In this document: piece by piece, positions 59,201-63,192 of the stretch
Numbering within the stretch: position 1 is the first letter of the stretch
Layout of the letters: each line of letters starts with the position of its first letter
DNA from: Megalopta genalis
Lineage: Eukaryota; Arthropoda; Insecta; Hymenoptera; Halictidae
DNA length: 64,000 nucleotides
NCBI RefSeq assembly: GCF_051020955.1
Contig: NC_135014.1
Location: forward strand, 25,533,221 to 25,597,220
Direction of reading: 5' to 3'
Program-made: the position numbers and the translations under genes
Notes under the pieces: generated by a model
The model's input: only the letters and a program-made list of their open reading frames with translations
Told to the model about the DNA's origin: nothing
Databases searched by the model: none

Positions 59201-62127
59201 TCAATCGATTCAATGAAACGCACGTAACAATGAACGTGACAGATAATAAACGACGCTGATAATTTTATCGAGTATTACATTTTTGTCAAGATTCAATTAG
59301 AATTTGATCGAGATTCGATTAGAATTTTATCGGCATTCGGTTACGATCAACATTATCAGAACGGAAGAAGGAAAAACTTTCTTCCCAGGCATCACTGACT
59401 CATGCGATTAGCATATATGCAAACAGCACATTTGCTCGCTCATTGTCTACTGTTCGCTGCGAGGAAGAGTCGAGAAATTCCGTGAAAAATTGGAATTCCC
59501 CGCTTTACGAGAACCTGAATGATTTGCGAGACGTTTTCCGCGAAAGTCGAACGATACCTGTAAATATTAACCGAAGCATTTTCGTTTCGAAATTTGCGCT
59601 GCAACTATTTTTAAATTATTTTATCATTTTTCATGGTTTTATTCTACTTTCACTATTTTATCGCTATTTTTTAAACTATTTTATCATTTTCTATGAATCG
59701 ATATTAATCTTCTTTACATTTTCAATAAGTCCCATGTATCGATGTTTGTTTTCTGAAGAAATGAAAACTGTCGAGATATCTGAAATAGTAATCCTAGGTA
59801 CGCCGAATCAGAATGCCGTAATCTTTCGACTGTCGCTGTCTCACTTGCAAACTGCGAAGTCTGATATGCGACGCACAAATCGCTCTATCAACTGAAAGTG
59901 CTAGAAAATGTGCTAGAAAACAGCAAATGTGCTAATTTGCATATATGCTAATTTGCATATATGCTAATCGAATGAATTAGTGATGCCTGGAAAGAAAGTT
60001 TTTCCTTTCATTCAACCGCTTTGATTTATAGTGAAATCGTTGCATAGTTCGAAAAGAATTATTTATAGAACATTAAGAAAATTCAACATTGATCCGGCAT
60101 AATTAATTGAGAATCATTTATTCGTAATGTACGCATCGATTAAATGATACGCAATCTTTGGTGTCCATTATGACCGAGCATTTCAAGATTATCATCAGAC
60201 AGTTCGTCGTAATGAATGAACGATTAATAATAAAATGAAATCAGCGATTGCAAAATTCGATACAACAAAATATCCACGAAGGAAGTTACTTGAAAAATAC
60301 AATTAATACTGCTTTACCAATTATGTGCATACGCTTATATTTACAATATTAATATCATCGTCATTGTAGGAAAAATCGAGAAATTGAAGAAAAGTGATTA
60401 AAAATTCTAAAACGTGTCATTTGACCTATTTGATAAAAATACTGTGAAACGAGATAAATAGAGGTCGAAATATGCCCAAATATACCATTCGCTATACAAT
60501 AATCAAAGCTATTTTCTCTAAGGGAACAAAATCTTGAAAAAATAAGCTTTGCAATTCCACTGAAACGCGAATAATTCATAATTAGACTGCGAATTTTCAC
60601 GAAAAATAAAAATTGCCTCGGTCAATTGCAAGAAATAGAAACTAAATAGCAAGTGCATCCACCCGTTTGATCACAATAAAACTAACGCATCGACATTCCC
60701 CAATTCTCCCAATCTCCCCGTTTCAAATCGTCGCAACCGAATGTCGCCAGAAACGCGAAAAAACCGCGGTCTATTCGCGATCTTCTCCCAACACTCCAAG
60801 GTCCCTGAACCCCGAGCGTATCTCGTTTTGTCCCATTGCACGGTCGCCAAGTGGCAAACGACAGGGGTGAACGTCCGCGAAGGCAGTCAAAGTATGAAAA
60901 CCCAGAAGCCTCTTAGTAACACGATCTGGCCCGGCCCAGATACCTCCGGTCTCTCTTTCATTCCGCCGGGAACTCTCCACGCAAAGACAGTCCCGACGAA
61001 CACCTTTACTCACTCAGTATGTCGAACTGCGGAAGCCACTTCTTCACGAGAACGTTGCCGGGCTTCTGCGGCAGATCATCGGCCTCCCACTTCCAGATCA
61101 CTTTCCTCGGCAAAGAGGCGAGCACGTTGATCACGCTGGCCAATTTCTCGGGCGGCATGGTGGCCGCCTTGACCATGGACCCGAGATTGAAGTACAAGAC
61201 GCCTTCCCCGGCCTCGTCGAGGAACTTCTTAACATCCGCGGGCAGAGGACTCGCCTTCCTCGGGATATGAAGCCCGCCGACCTCGACGACGTTCGGAGGA
61301 TGCGGCTGGGCGCCGTGGATCGAGTAATGCGTGTTCACCAGCATCAAGGACACGTTCTTGCTCATCTGCAGCAGATCGGGCACACCTTGACCGTAGGCCT
61401 TCTCCGCGATCCTCTGATCGCGCCAATGATAAAGAGTGTTCGCCATGGCGTAGGACATCGCCACGGTGAACACGTTCCACATCCTCTGCAGGAAGTCCAT
61501 CGGCCTCGGTGTCAGCGCGAACATGGTCGGCATGTAAGCGGCCTCGTTCGAGAAGCCAAGCTCGTCGTAGAACCAGGGCATCAGCTGATGGCTGCACATC
61601 TCGATGAAAGGCACGCCCAGCTGGTGGAACAGCGCGAAGAAGCAATGGGTGTTGAAGCTCTCCGTGATCGCCAGGTCGAACTTCTCCCCCGCAGCCACGA
61701 ACTCCTTCACAAGAGGATGGTTCAAGCCGGCGTCGCAAGCCATCTCCGCCATCTTGCCCAGCATGTACAAATTCCCGATCATCTTGAAGTTCTTGTACTG
61801 CTCGATGTCCGTCAGATTCACCACGTTCACGAAAACACCCCGGTCCTTGGTCACCAGACTGATGTCCTTATAGTTCGCCAGAGGCTCCGCGGCCTTGGCC
61901 TTCTCGCTTCTAGGGAAATAGGAGATCACGGTCAACTCGTGACCCCGCCGCGCCAACTCTTCCACCAGGGGCTTGAACACGTCGAAGTGGCTCTTCCCCG
62001 GGTGCCCGAAGACTCCTAGGATCTTTAGTCTCTGATCTTGGTCCCTTGGGTCCTTCGCCGCGGCCGAACAACACGCCAGGAGCGCGAGAGTGCACGCGTG
62101 GAACCATCGAGCTCGCGATGCCAACAT
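14768..62127 (-). CDS. UGT: UDP-glycosyltransferase (UGT), three-exon gene, whole coding span
   Basis: Join 62127-61014, 45812-45593 and 15068-14768 on the minus strand: 1635 nt, 544 residues plus TGA. What is seen: signal peptide about residues 1-24; N-terminal domain with the GKSHFDVF segment (His47, expected catalytic base); the WLPQFDILNHPNVK junction; a signature region ending LFGDQ (Asp406, Gln407, expected UDP-sugar contacts); RLSKAFRDRP; membrane helix about 498-517; tail ending KKEN, a KKxx ER-retrieval signal. Insect UGTs are usually about 510-530 residues, so it looks complete. Family knowledge: membrane-anchored ER enzymes with a lumenal active site that conjugate sugars, usually glucose in insects, to xenobiotics, pigments or hormones. 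The substrate cannot be read here. The introns (15.2 and 30.5 kb) are very long. The family assignment and splice structure are near certain; the start codon is less so. Confidence 0.95.
15290..15480. repeat. AT-rich simple tract at the 3' end of intron 2
   Basis: AATAAAATAATACAAT and ATAATATAATAAATAA type sequence. Confidence 0.8.
15760..15959. mobile_element. MITE with TA target duplication (CAGTAAATTCTCCC family), complete copy
   Basis: The left end CAGTAAATTCTCCCTAATTG is mirrored at the right end, which reads ...CAATTAAAAAGAATTCACTG. Flanking TA is present on both sides (15758-15759 and 15960-15961). The interior is partly palindromic (ACAATTTGG...AGAGG against CCTCTCCCCAAAATGT). TA duplication and short inverted ends suggest a non-autonomous Tc1/mariner-type element. 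It is 200 bp with no coding capacity. Related copies lie at 48463-48695, 47487-47550 and about 17036-17356. Confidence 0.8.
15962..17035. other. Intron 2 sequence, nothing recognised
   Basis: AT-rich to about 16080, then CpG-rich. Short open frames only. Confidence 0.6.
17036..17356. mobile_element. Degenerate copy of the CAGTAAATTCTCCC MITE, expanded by an (AAT)n tract
   Basis: The centre (TTTATAGTTACCGATTGTCA, then ACAGCTATAAAAATATA) and the right end (GAATTAGGGAGAAATTACA) match the family. The left end is unrecognisable. An (AAT)n microsatellite with ATGATAATAGTAATAAT interruptions occupies about 17110-17250 inside it. Confidence 0.65.
17357..18055. other. CpG-rich island in intron 2, nothing recognised
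   Basis: Overlapping frames on both strands (17354-17883) lack domains. A short GTCGAC repeat lies at about 17787-17812. Confidence 0.55.
18060..18735. repeat. Diverged tandem array in intron 2
   Basis: Repeated segments TTTTAATAATTGTAATAAATTC, read here as TTTTAATAATTGTAATAA plus ATTCTTC, alternate with CTCAAATTCTTCTGAAATCT. The basic period is about 45-55 bp, with a larger unit that includes AAAATAATGCAACAATGTTC. Confidence 0.78.
18736..19975. other. Intron 2 sequence, nothing recognised
   Basis: Mostly AT-rich single-copy-looking DNA. No feature was supported. Confidence 0.6.
19990..20225. repeat. Tandem array, about 40-bp monomer, about five copies
   Basis: The unit has GAACTTCTTCAAACTACTTC followed by CAACTTCTTGAAGTTCCTTC. 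The second half is a short inverted repeat (CTTGAAG). Confidence 0.88.
20230..21220. other. CpG-rich island in intron 2, nothing recognised
   Basis: Several overlapping frames (20263-20614, 20767-21159 and minus-strand shadows) with no domain. Composition resembles the other islands. Confidence 0.55.
21225..21935. repeat. Tandem array, about 40-bp monomer, about 17 copies
   Basis: Units read TTGTAAATAAAGGGTCGGGT then AATTTTAGATGATGCTGGAC, with indels between copies. Middle units are the most alike. Confidence 0.9.
21936..22660. other. Intron 2 sequence, nothing recognised
   Basis: Mixed composition. No feature was supported. Confidence 0.6.
22665..22985. repeat. Tandem array, about 82-bp monomer, three to four copies
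   Basis: The unit contains GAGCGAATGAATTAAGTAAT, AATAATCAATTAAGCAATC and TCAAGTAATAATTATATATG. Starts near 22685, 22767 and 22850. Confidence 0.88.
22990..24130. other. CpG-rich island in intron 2 with a CCGCTC-type short repeat
   Basis: The simple repeat of CGCTCCGCTCGGTTC type lies at about 23667-23716. Open frames at 22989-23414 (-) and 22992-23396 (+) mirror each other and have no domain. Confidence 0.55.
24170..24430. repeat. AT-rich low-complexity tract
   Basis: TATTATTTATTACTAAATTAA and ATAATATATAATATA type sequence. Confidence 0.8.
24431..27283. other. Intron 2: CpG-rich island then unique sequence, nothing recognised
   Basis: 24.55-25.3 kb is strongly CpG-rich with overlapping frames (24800-25315, no domain). 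25.3-26.6 kb is mixed. 26.64-27.2 kb is CpG-rich again. Confidence 0.55.
27284..27440 (+). mobile_element. Degenerate piggyBac-type MITE (TTAACCCTTTGCACTCG family), left half
   Basis: TTAACCCTTTGTACTCGACC at the left, then a stretch resembling the interior of the 43204-43450 copy (AAAAATTGTT, then AGTGTAACCGACGCGCGAA). The right terminus was not found. Confidence 0.55.
27600..28195. repeat. Tandem array, about 160-bp monomer, about four copies
   Basis: Each unit holds AGTGGGCGTGGCTTC (near 27671, 27828, 27993 and 28150), TTTGACAGTTC, CCATTTCAAGC and TCGAAAGTTTCTCCGTATA. The conserved GGGCGTGGC is a GC-box/KLF-like motif. Confidence 0.88.
28196..28744. other. Intron 2 sequence, nothing recognised
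   Basis: Moderately CpG-rich. Frames at 28209-28497 have no domain. Confidence 0.55.
28749..29132. mobile_element. Complete MITE with long inverted repeats (CCAAT-palindrome family)
   Basis: 384 bp. The ends GGGTGTTTCATAATTATG and CATAATTATGAAACACCC are inverted, and the arms stay complementary for about 150 bp (TTTGAAGCAACTTTTTCC against GAAGTTGCTTTAAATGACC). TATA flanks both sides (28745-28748, 29133-29136). The centre carries CCAATGAG and CTCATTGG motifs. It has no coding capacity. Relatives lie at 4921-5063 and 43483-43790. Confidence 0.85.
29168..29240. repeat. (AT)n followed by (AAT)n microsatellite
   Basis: A pure AT dinucleotide run to about 29222, then ATAATA trinucleotides. Confidence 0.95.
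29241..30750. other. Intron 2 sequence, nothing recognised
   Basis: Mixed to 30050, CpG-rich from 30050 to 30700. No domain in any frame. Confidence 0.6.
30755..31085. repeat. AT-rich tandem array, about 30-60-bp period
   Basis: Alternating TATAATATTTATATAAATAA and TATGATATATTTGTA segments. A unit of about 120 bp repeats nearly exactly between 30810 and 31000. Confidence 0.85.
31086..31780. other. Intron 2 sequence, nothing recognised
   Basis: AT-rich. The stretch 31680-31745 resembles the right part of the TTAA element at 51883-52089 (AAATAAATTCAGTCCTGTT, then TTTTAACATTAAATTCG), so a decayed copy may be present. Confidence 0.5.
31783..31915. repeat. Tandem AATAAATTATAT, 15-bp period
   Basis: About eight or nine units of TATAATAAATTATA. 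Confidence 0.92.
31916..33020. other. Intron 2 sequence, nothing recognised
   Basis: CpG-rich 32.0-32.55 kb, with mirrored open frames on both strands and no domain. Confidence 0.55.
33021..33056. repeat. T-rich homopolymer tract
   Basis: Three T runs separated by CA and G; poly-A in the sense of the UGT transcript. No adjacent retroposon was recognised. Confidence 0.9.
33430..33453 (-). other. G-quadruplex-forming motif on the UGT sense strand
   Basis: Four C runs of 4, 6, 6 and 5 separated by single T on the + strand. The complementary strand, which is the UGT pre-mRNA sense, therefore has four G runs with one-base loops, an ideal quadruplex pattern inside intron 2. Confidence 0.7.
33460..34040. 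other. CpG-rich island in intron 2
   Basis: Contains a short CCGCCGTCG repeat (about 33615-33640). The frames at 33529-34050 (+) and 33577-34338 (-) have no domain and run into the 12-bp array. Confidence 0.55.
34049..34500. repeat. 12-bp minisatellite, about 37 copies, open in frames on both strands
   Basis: The monomer is TTCGCTATTTAA or TTCGATATTTAA; these two forms are interspersed. Because 12 is a multiple of three and no frame used contains a stop, the + strand reads FNSLFNSI and the minus strand NSELNIEL repeatedly. The 253-residue minus-strand frame owes its length to this. Confidence 0.95.
34565..34920. repeat. 36-bp tandem array, about ten copies, open in frames on both strands
   Basis: Units resemble CGCACGATTTTTAAAACG followed by TTTCCTTACTTT. 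The + frame at 34549-35064 reads a 12-residue repeat (FARFLKRF-like) and the minus frame at 34491-34733 reads a basic one (KLRKRFKNRA-like). There is no signal peptide, domain or conserved start, so I treat it as non-coding. Confidence 0.88.
34921..35340. other. AT-rich intron 2 sequence, nothing recognised
   Basis: No feature was supported. Confidence 0.6.
35341..36400. other. Largest CpG-rich island in intron 2
   Basis: About 1 kb of CpG-rich sequence with a pyrimidine-rich right half. Frames at 35392-35733 (+), 35432-35869 (-), 35918-36301 (+) and 36064-36369 (-) overlap one another and show no domain. It could be an intronic promoter or enhancer; the sequence alone does not decide. Confidence 0.5.
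36401..37949. other. Intron 2 sequence, nothing recognised
   Basis: Mixed composition. No feature was supported. Confidence 0.6.
37950..38325. repeat. 10-bp minisatellite, about 37 units
   Basis: Units begin as CTTGATACGA and drift to CTTAATACAA, CTTAATAGGA and TTAATATAAC across the array. This shows a left-to-right gradient of variants. Confidence 0.92.
38326..39075. other. Intron 2 sequence, nothing recognised
   Basis: No feature was supported. The frame 38878-39261 runs into the next array. Confidence 0.6.
39080..39560. repeat. 32-bp tandem array, about 15 copies
   Basis: Units read CGATTCGAAGGCAATTCGGA then GGCTACTTGCTA on the left, grading to CATGACACGATTTGAAGGCA type on the right. 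A short CTTCTGCGGA repeat follows at about 39558-39632. Confidence 0.92.
39640..40440. other. CpG-rich intron 2 sequence, nothing recognised
   Basis: Frames at 39973-40444 (-) have no domain. Confidence 0.55.
40445..40790. repeat. About 187-bp satellite-like repeat, outlying block of two copies
   Basis: Starts near 40457 and 40646 with AATGCAAGGGTTGCTTCAAA, then GCTGTAACTTCGCGAAAAAA, then TTCGTCAAACTCGCCAATTC. The second copy diverges in its right half. The main block is at 41560-42380. Confidence 0.85.
40791..41555. other. CpG-rich intron 2 sequence between two satellite blocks
   Basis: Single-copy-looking. Frame 41178-41501 has no domain. Confidence 0.55.
41560..42380. repeat. About 187-bp satellite-like repeat, main block
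   Basis: Copies start near 41767, 41954, 42141 and 42326 (partial), plus a diverged one before 41700. The three middle copies are almost identical, for example AATGCAAGGGTTGCTTCGAA and ATCGAACTTTATTCC. The frame at 42019-42273 (-) only translates this repeat. Confidence 0.92.
42381..43200. other. CpG-rich intron 2 island, nothing recognised
   Basis: A short ACGCG repeat lies at about 42531-42550. Overlapping frames on both strands (42561-43158) have no domain. Confidence 0.55.
43204..43450. mobile_element. piggyBac-type MITE (TTAACCCTTTGCACTCG family)
   Basis: Left TTAA then CCCTTTGCACTCGAG. The right end reads CTTCGAGTGCGAAGG followed by TTGA, an inverted match with one base changed from TTAA. 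The interior is 239 bp and non-coding. The copy at 56769-56979 is the same element in opposite orientation (shared AGCCAT, TTAACTGTA and AAATCT segments). Confidence 0.8.
43483..43790. mobile_element. MITE core, CCAAT-palindrome family
   Basis: Inverted arms TTATTTGAAGCAACTTTTTC and AAAAGTTGCTTCAAATGACC surround a centre with five CCAAT or ATTGG motifs. The outermost bases of about 35 bp seen in the 28749-29132 copy are missing. Confidence 0.8.
43872..44065. mobile_element. Degenerate TTAACCCTTTGCACTCG-family MITE
   Basis: Left ACAACCCTTTGCAGTCGAGC. The interior resembles the 43204-43450 copy, and the right end TTTCGACAAAGGG is decayed. The TTAA is lost at the left. Confidence 0.6.
44066..44764. 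other. Intron 2 sequence, nothing recognised
   Basis: Frame 44410-44796 has no domain. Confidence 0.55.
44765..45410. repeat. 20-bp minisatellite with 100-bp higher-order unit, beside UGT exon 2
   Basis: Monomers such as AATTATAAACGGATAGAAAT follow each other at exact 20-bp spacing. Five monomers form a 100-bp block that starts GATTATAGAC or AATTATAGAC and recurs at 44861, 44961 and 45061 almost unchanged. The array ends about 180 bp beyond the exon 2 donor in transcription order. Confidence 0.93.
45593..45812 (-). CDS. UGT: UGT coding exon 2 (UDP-sugar binding signature)
   Basis: A 220-nt exon. It follows a pyrimidine-rich tract and CAG acceptor (AG at 45814-45813) and ends before donor GTACGT (45592-45587). 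It supplies two bases of codon 372 (Asn), residues 373-444 and two bases of codon 445 (Ser). It carries HPNVKCYFGHGG (373-384), a Gly/Pro-rich loop and PLFGDQ (402-407), the core of the family signature. The usual Thr or Ser before HGG is Gly381. Because 220 is not a multiple of three, skipping this exon would shift the frame and lose the sugar-binding site. It sits as an island between two tandem arrays (44765-45410 and 45985-46618). Confidence 0.96.
45985..46618. repeat. 24-bp minisatellite, about 26 copies, beside UGT exon 2
   Basis: Units of TTTTGTGGACTGATTTTTAA plus ATAC or ATAG, mostly full length. The array ends about 170 bp upstream of the exon 2 acceptor in transcription order. It is unrelated in sequence to the array on the other side of the exon. 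Confidence 0.93.
46619..47485. other. CpG-rich intron 1 island, nothing recognised
   Basis: Mirrored frames on both strands (46907-47276 and 46947-47204) have no domain. Confidence 0.55.
47487..47550 (+). mobile_element. Left-end fragment of the CAGTAAATTCTCCC MITE
   Basis: CAGTGATGTCTCCCTAATTG at the edge, then AAATGGACGATTTAAGTAGA, followed by an (AAT)n run. Confidence 0.6.
47803..48131. repeat. (CT)n/(CG) low-complexity array
   Basis: TCTCTCTCGCGCGCTCTTTT and variants, almost pure pyrimidine on the + strand apart from CGCG steps. The long frames at 47595-48137 (-, RERERA-like) and 47632-48354 (+, SLSLSL-like) are products of this composition. Confidence 0.95.
48463..48695. mobile_element. 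MITE with TA target duplication (CAGTAAATTCTCCC family), second copy
   Basis: The right end TTAGGGAGAATTTACTG is followed by TA (48696-48697), and the left end CGGTGAGAATTCTCCGGAAT is preceded by TA (48461-48462). The interior has AATGGACAATTTGGGAAGAG and its inverted partner CTCCCAAATTGTTCATTTTT. Confidence 0.78.
48880..49180. repeat. AT-rich low-complexity tract
   Basis: ATATATTATATAATATATAAT type sequence with a short GTGTGT interruption. Confidence 0.85.
49181..50455. other. Intron 1 sequence with CpG-rich island, nothing recognised
   Basis: The island at 49.35-50.3 kb has mirrored frames (49662-50000 on minus; 49771-50323 on plus) with no domain. ACACCCTGTATATTT at about 50445-50459 may be the end of a CCAAT-family MITE. 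Confidence 0.55.
50460..51070. repeat. AT-rich tandem array containing an inverted segment
   Basis: Units contain TAATAGAAAATAGAAATATA and GAATATAAAAATAAATAAAA. Between about 50500 and 50660 the order turns into its reverse complement (TATATTTCTATTTTCTATTA), so part of the array is inverted. Confidence 0.85.
51071..51882. other. Intron 1 sequence, nothing recognised
   Basis: Mixed composition. No feature was supported. Confidence 0.6.
51883..52089. mobile_element. TTAA-flanked MITE (TTAACGCTAGAATTACC family)
   Basis: The left end TTAACGCTAGAATTACC is mirrored by right GGTAGTTTTAGTGTTAA, a 17-bp inverted terminal repeat with TTAA on both edges. 199 bp lie between the TTAA sites, with no coding capacity. 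TTAA targets are the hallmark of piggyBac-type elements. Confidence 0.8.
52130..52345. repeat. AT-rich tract
   Basis: TACTATATTTTATATTTATTA repeated. Confidence 0.85.
52346..53385. other. Intron 1 sequence, nothing recognised apart from a (CA)n
   Basis: A short (CA)n lies at 52713-52735. Confidence 0.6.
53388..53925. repeat. Tandem array, about 60-bp monomer, about nine copies
   Basis: The unit contains CAATCAAAAAATTCAAGTCA, AATAAAATATTGTTTCCCTC and TGACATTGTTTCATA. Some units are truncated. Confidence 0.9.
53926..54650. other. CpG-rich intron 1 island, nothing recognised
   Basis: Frames at 54062-54488 have no domain. Confidence 0.55.
54655..54985. repeat. AT-rich tandem array
   Basis: TTATATTTGTATTATATATT and TTGTATTACATTTTATATTA alternate. 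The three overlapping + frames here (FILFIFVLYI-like) are repeat translations. Confidence 0.92.
55070..55640. repeat. About 98-bp tandem array, five to six copies, decaying to about 55930
   Basis: Units contain CATTTATTACAACGATGCAC, GAAATTTTGAGATTACATGA, GAAGTTTAAAGATGTTTGGA and TTTGCGGGAATTAT. Starts lie near 55258, 55357 and 55455. Weak matches continue to the right. Confidence 0.9.
55931..56768. other. CpG-rich intron 1 island, nothing recognised
   Basis: Short frames only, without domains. Confidence 0.55.
56769..56979. mobile_element. piggyBac-type MITE (TTAACCCTTTGCACTCG family), inverted copy
   Basis: TTAA on both edges (56769-56772 and 56976-56979). The left CCCGTTGCACTCGAAGCC equals the reverse complement of the right end of the 43204-43450 copy, and the right end carries GGTGCC and CAAAGAG matching that copy's left end. 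Confidence 0.82.
56980..57239. other. Intron 1 sequence, nothing recognised
   Basis: No feature was supported. Confidence 0.55.
57240..57412. mobile_element. Dispersed relative of the 355-bp repeat at the right window edge
   Basis: TTTATCCTGATTTTTAACGA, GTGTTATCGATAAGATTTGC, TTACGATATGAAT and AAATCTAGTGTTAA follow in the same order as in 63193-63366. It ends at TTAA (57409-57412), suggesting a TTAA-targeting mobile source. Confidence 0.7.
57413..58385. other. Intron 1 sequence, nothing recognised
   Basis: No domain in any frame. Confidence 0.6.
58390..59152. repeat. Minisatellite of TTCGAAAATTCTTTGTTA type, about 30 units with higher-order structure
   Basis: Units of about 27 bp: CATAGTTCGAAAATTCTTTG plus TTATAA or TTACAA. 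Shorter units with TCATAGCTCGAAAATTC are interspersed. A block marked by TAGTTCTAAAATTC recurs after 108 bp (58441 and 58549). Confidence 0.93.
59366..60008. mobile_element. Inverted terminal repeat pair enclosing about 500 bp
   Basis: The left arm (59366-59431) runs GGAAAAACTTTCTTCCCAGG, CATCACTGA, CGATTAGCATATATGCAAAC, AGCACATTTGC. The right arm (59925-60008) is its reverse complement, with an internal duplication of ATTTGCATATATGCTA. The frame between them (59443-59895, 150 residues, two hydrophobic stretches) resembles no transposase I know. The structure is probably a non-autonomous DNA element. Confidence 0.7.
60009..61005. other. Intron 1 sequence next to exon 1, nothing recognised
   Basis: AT-rich to 60650, then CpG-rich towards the exon 1 donor. 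Confidence 0.6.
61014..62127 (-). CDS. UGT: UGT coding exon 1 (N-terminal domain and first part of C-terminal domain)
   Basis: Encodes residues 1-371 and the first base of codon 372. The chosen ATG (62127-62125) has A at -3 and directly precedes a basic then hydrophobic signal peptide ending near the Ala-rich stretch at 21-24. An in-frame ATG 27 codons upstream (62208) would put a polar, Ser/Arg-rich extension before the signal peptide, so it is less likely. His47 lies in GKSHFDVF. The FDLAITESFNTHCF segment (150-163) corresponds to the region carrying the acidic catalytic partner; Glu156 is present, but a position I recall as often Asp in insect UGTs is His161. LYFNLGS (311-317) and VIWKWE (343-348) are typical of the C-terminal domain. 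Donor GTGAGT lies at 61013-61008; reading through it hits a stop two codons later. Confidence 0.97.
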
Positions 62128-62229
62128 GGTCGCCGAACAACTGGCTCGGCTACGAGACTGCCGAAGATCTGTGCCGTGGCTTGAACCCGTAGCCACCAAT
62201 CCACTCATTCGCGCGCAGACACCTAACAG

Positions 62230-62300
62230 GGCCCATCGGCCGGCGACGGCGTTCCTTTATGTAACGCCGCCGGTTTCGGGGAAGCCTGGACACGTGTCTT
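62230..62300 (-). promoter_or_regulatory. Possible UGT core promoter with a TATA-like box and an upstream E-box
   Basis: In gene sense, CATAAA occurs at 62261-62256, about 130 nt upstream of the preferred ATG, so a start site near 62230 would give a leader of about 100 nt. Further upstream, GACACGTGTC at 62289-62298 is a 10-bp palindrome centred on the E-box CACGTG, which bHLH proteins bind. No clear initiator was found. This is a motif match only. Confidence 0.25.
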
Positions 62301-63140
62301 CGATGATAACGATGACGCCCGATAGAGTCACTTGCGATCCGAAGGTTTCGCAGATAGCGAGATGCTCCTTTTTTTTTTAGTTGGGCGATCAAGTATTTAG
62401 GTTAAGACAGATGAAAAGGTCGCCGATGTTTGGTGCTATCGCAACGAGGAATCGTTTGTCCGAACGTGCGTTTCGTCGCGACAATGACTCGCACACGCCT
62501 CGAATACGCCGTGACGCGAATAGGATGACTCGTCGAATCAAAACTCGTCCCGATTTCTCAATCGCGATTTCACTCGAGATCTCGTACGATTTTTCACTCG
62601 AGATCTCGCACGGTTTTCCACTCGAGATTTCGCGCGATTTCACGGACGTGCTCACGCGAAGTCGAGCCTAGTCTCTTGGATGCTCGCGATGAACAGATCG
62701 CGCGTGATCACTCTGCGGAGTTAATTAGATCGTTCGCGACGTTTGCAATAATGTGGCGGGTATGTTCTTGGGAATCGATCCGATGACAGGAAGAATTTCC
62801 TCGGATAGCTCGATTATGCGTCGAAAACCACGATAATGTGAAGAGAGAACGATGATGCATCCTGTTCTGCGGTTACGTGCATGATCGTCTTACAACTTCG
62901 CAACTTCTGGAACACGATACGCTGCACTGATGTCACTTCAACGACGATCGTTTGTGAAAGCGTGAATCGAAAGTGGGACGAGGGATCCTGGCGACGATGA
63001 TACGTCACTGCTTTTCGGGAACTTCGTTTTGTACTTTAGTTTTGCGCGATTCGGAGGATAAAGAAAACGTAGAAAAAAGAAAACGATCGAATCTCGAACG
63101 GAGATCCGTGTAGAAAGTTTGTTTGCATATTCAATTTAGC
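62301..63140. other. UGT 5' flank
   Basis: Contains the short repeat listed next and mixed single-copy-looking DNA. No upstream gene begins here. Confidence 0.6.
62563..62643. repeat. About 27-bp tandem repeat upstream of the UGT gene
   Basis: Three units of TTTCACTCGAGATCTCG followed by CACGAT-like bases. Each carries the palindrome CTCGAG. It lies about 440-520 bp upstream of the preferred ATG. Confidence 0.8.
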
Positions 63141-63192
63141 GTTGAGTGTTAAAAAATGATATAAAACAGATGTTTTATATCAGTCTACAAAA

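Larger units (their letters stand above)
45813..61013 (-). other. UGT intron 1 (15,201 nt)
   Basis: Bounded by GTGAGT and CAG, phase 1. It contains arrays at 45985-46618, 47803-48131, 50460-51070, 53388-53925, 54655-54985, 55070-55640 and 58390-59150, several MITEs, and CpG-rich islands near 46.7-47.4, 49.35-50.3, 54.0-54.6 and 55.95-56.77 kb. No nested gene or second UGT exon was recognised. Confidence 0.93.

Noticed and set aside
59443..59895. 150-residue frame with two hydrophobic stretches between inverted repeats
   Set aside because: No resemblance to a transposase or membrane family that I know, T-rich composition, and no neighbouring coding evidence; described only as the interior of an inverted pair.
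61229..61738. 169-residue minus-strand frame within exon 1
   Set aside because: Out-of-frame shadow of the UGT reading frame.
61267..62019. 250-residue plus-strand frame
   Set aside because: Antisense shadow of UGT exon 1; His/Val/Leu-rich composition mirrors the codon bias of the real strand.
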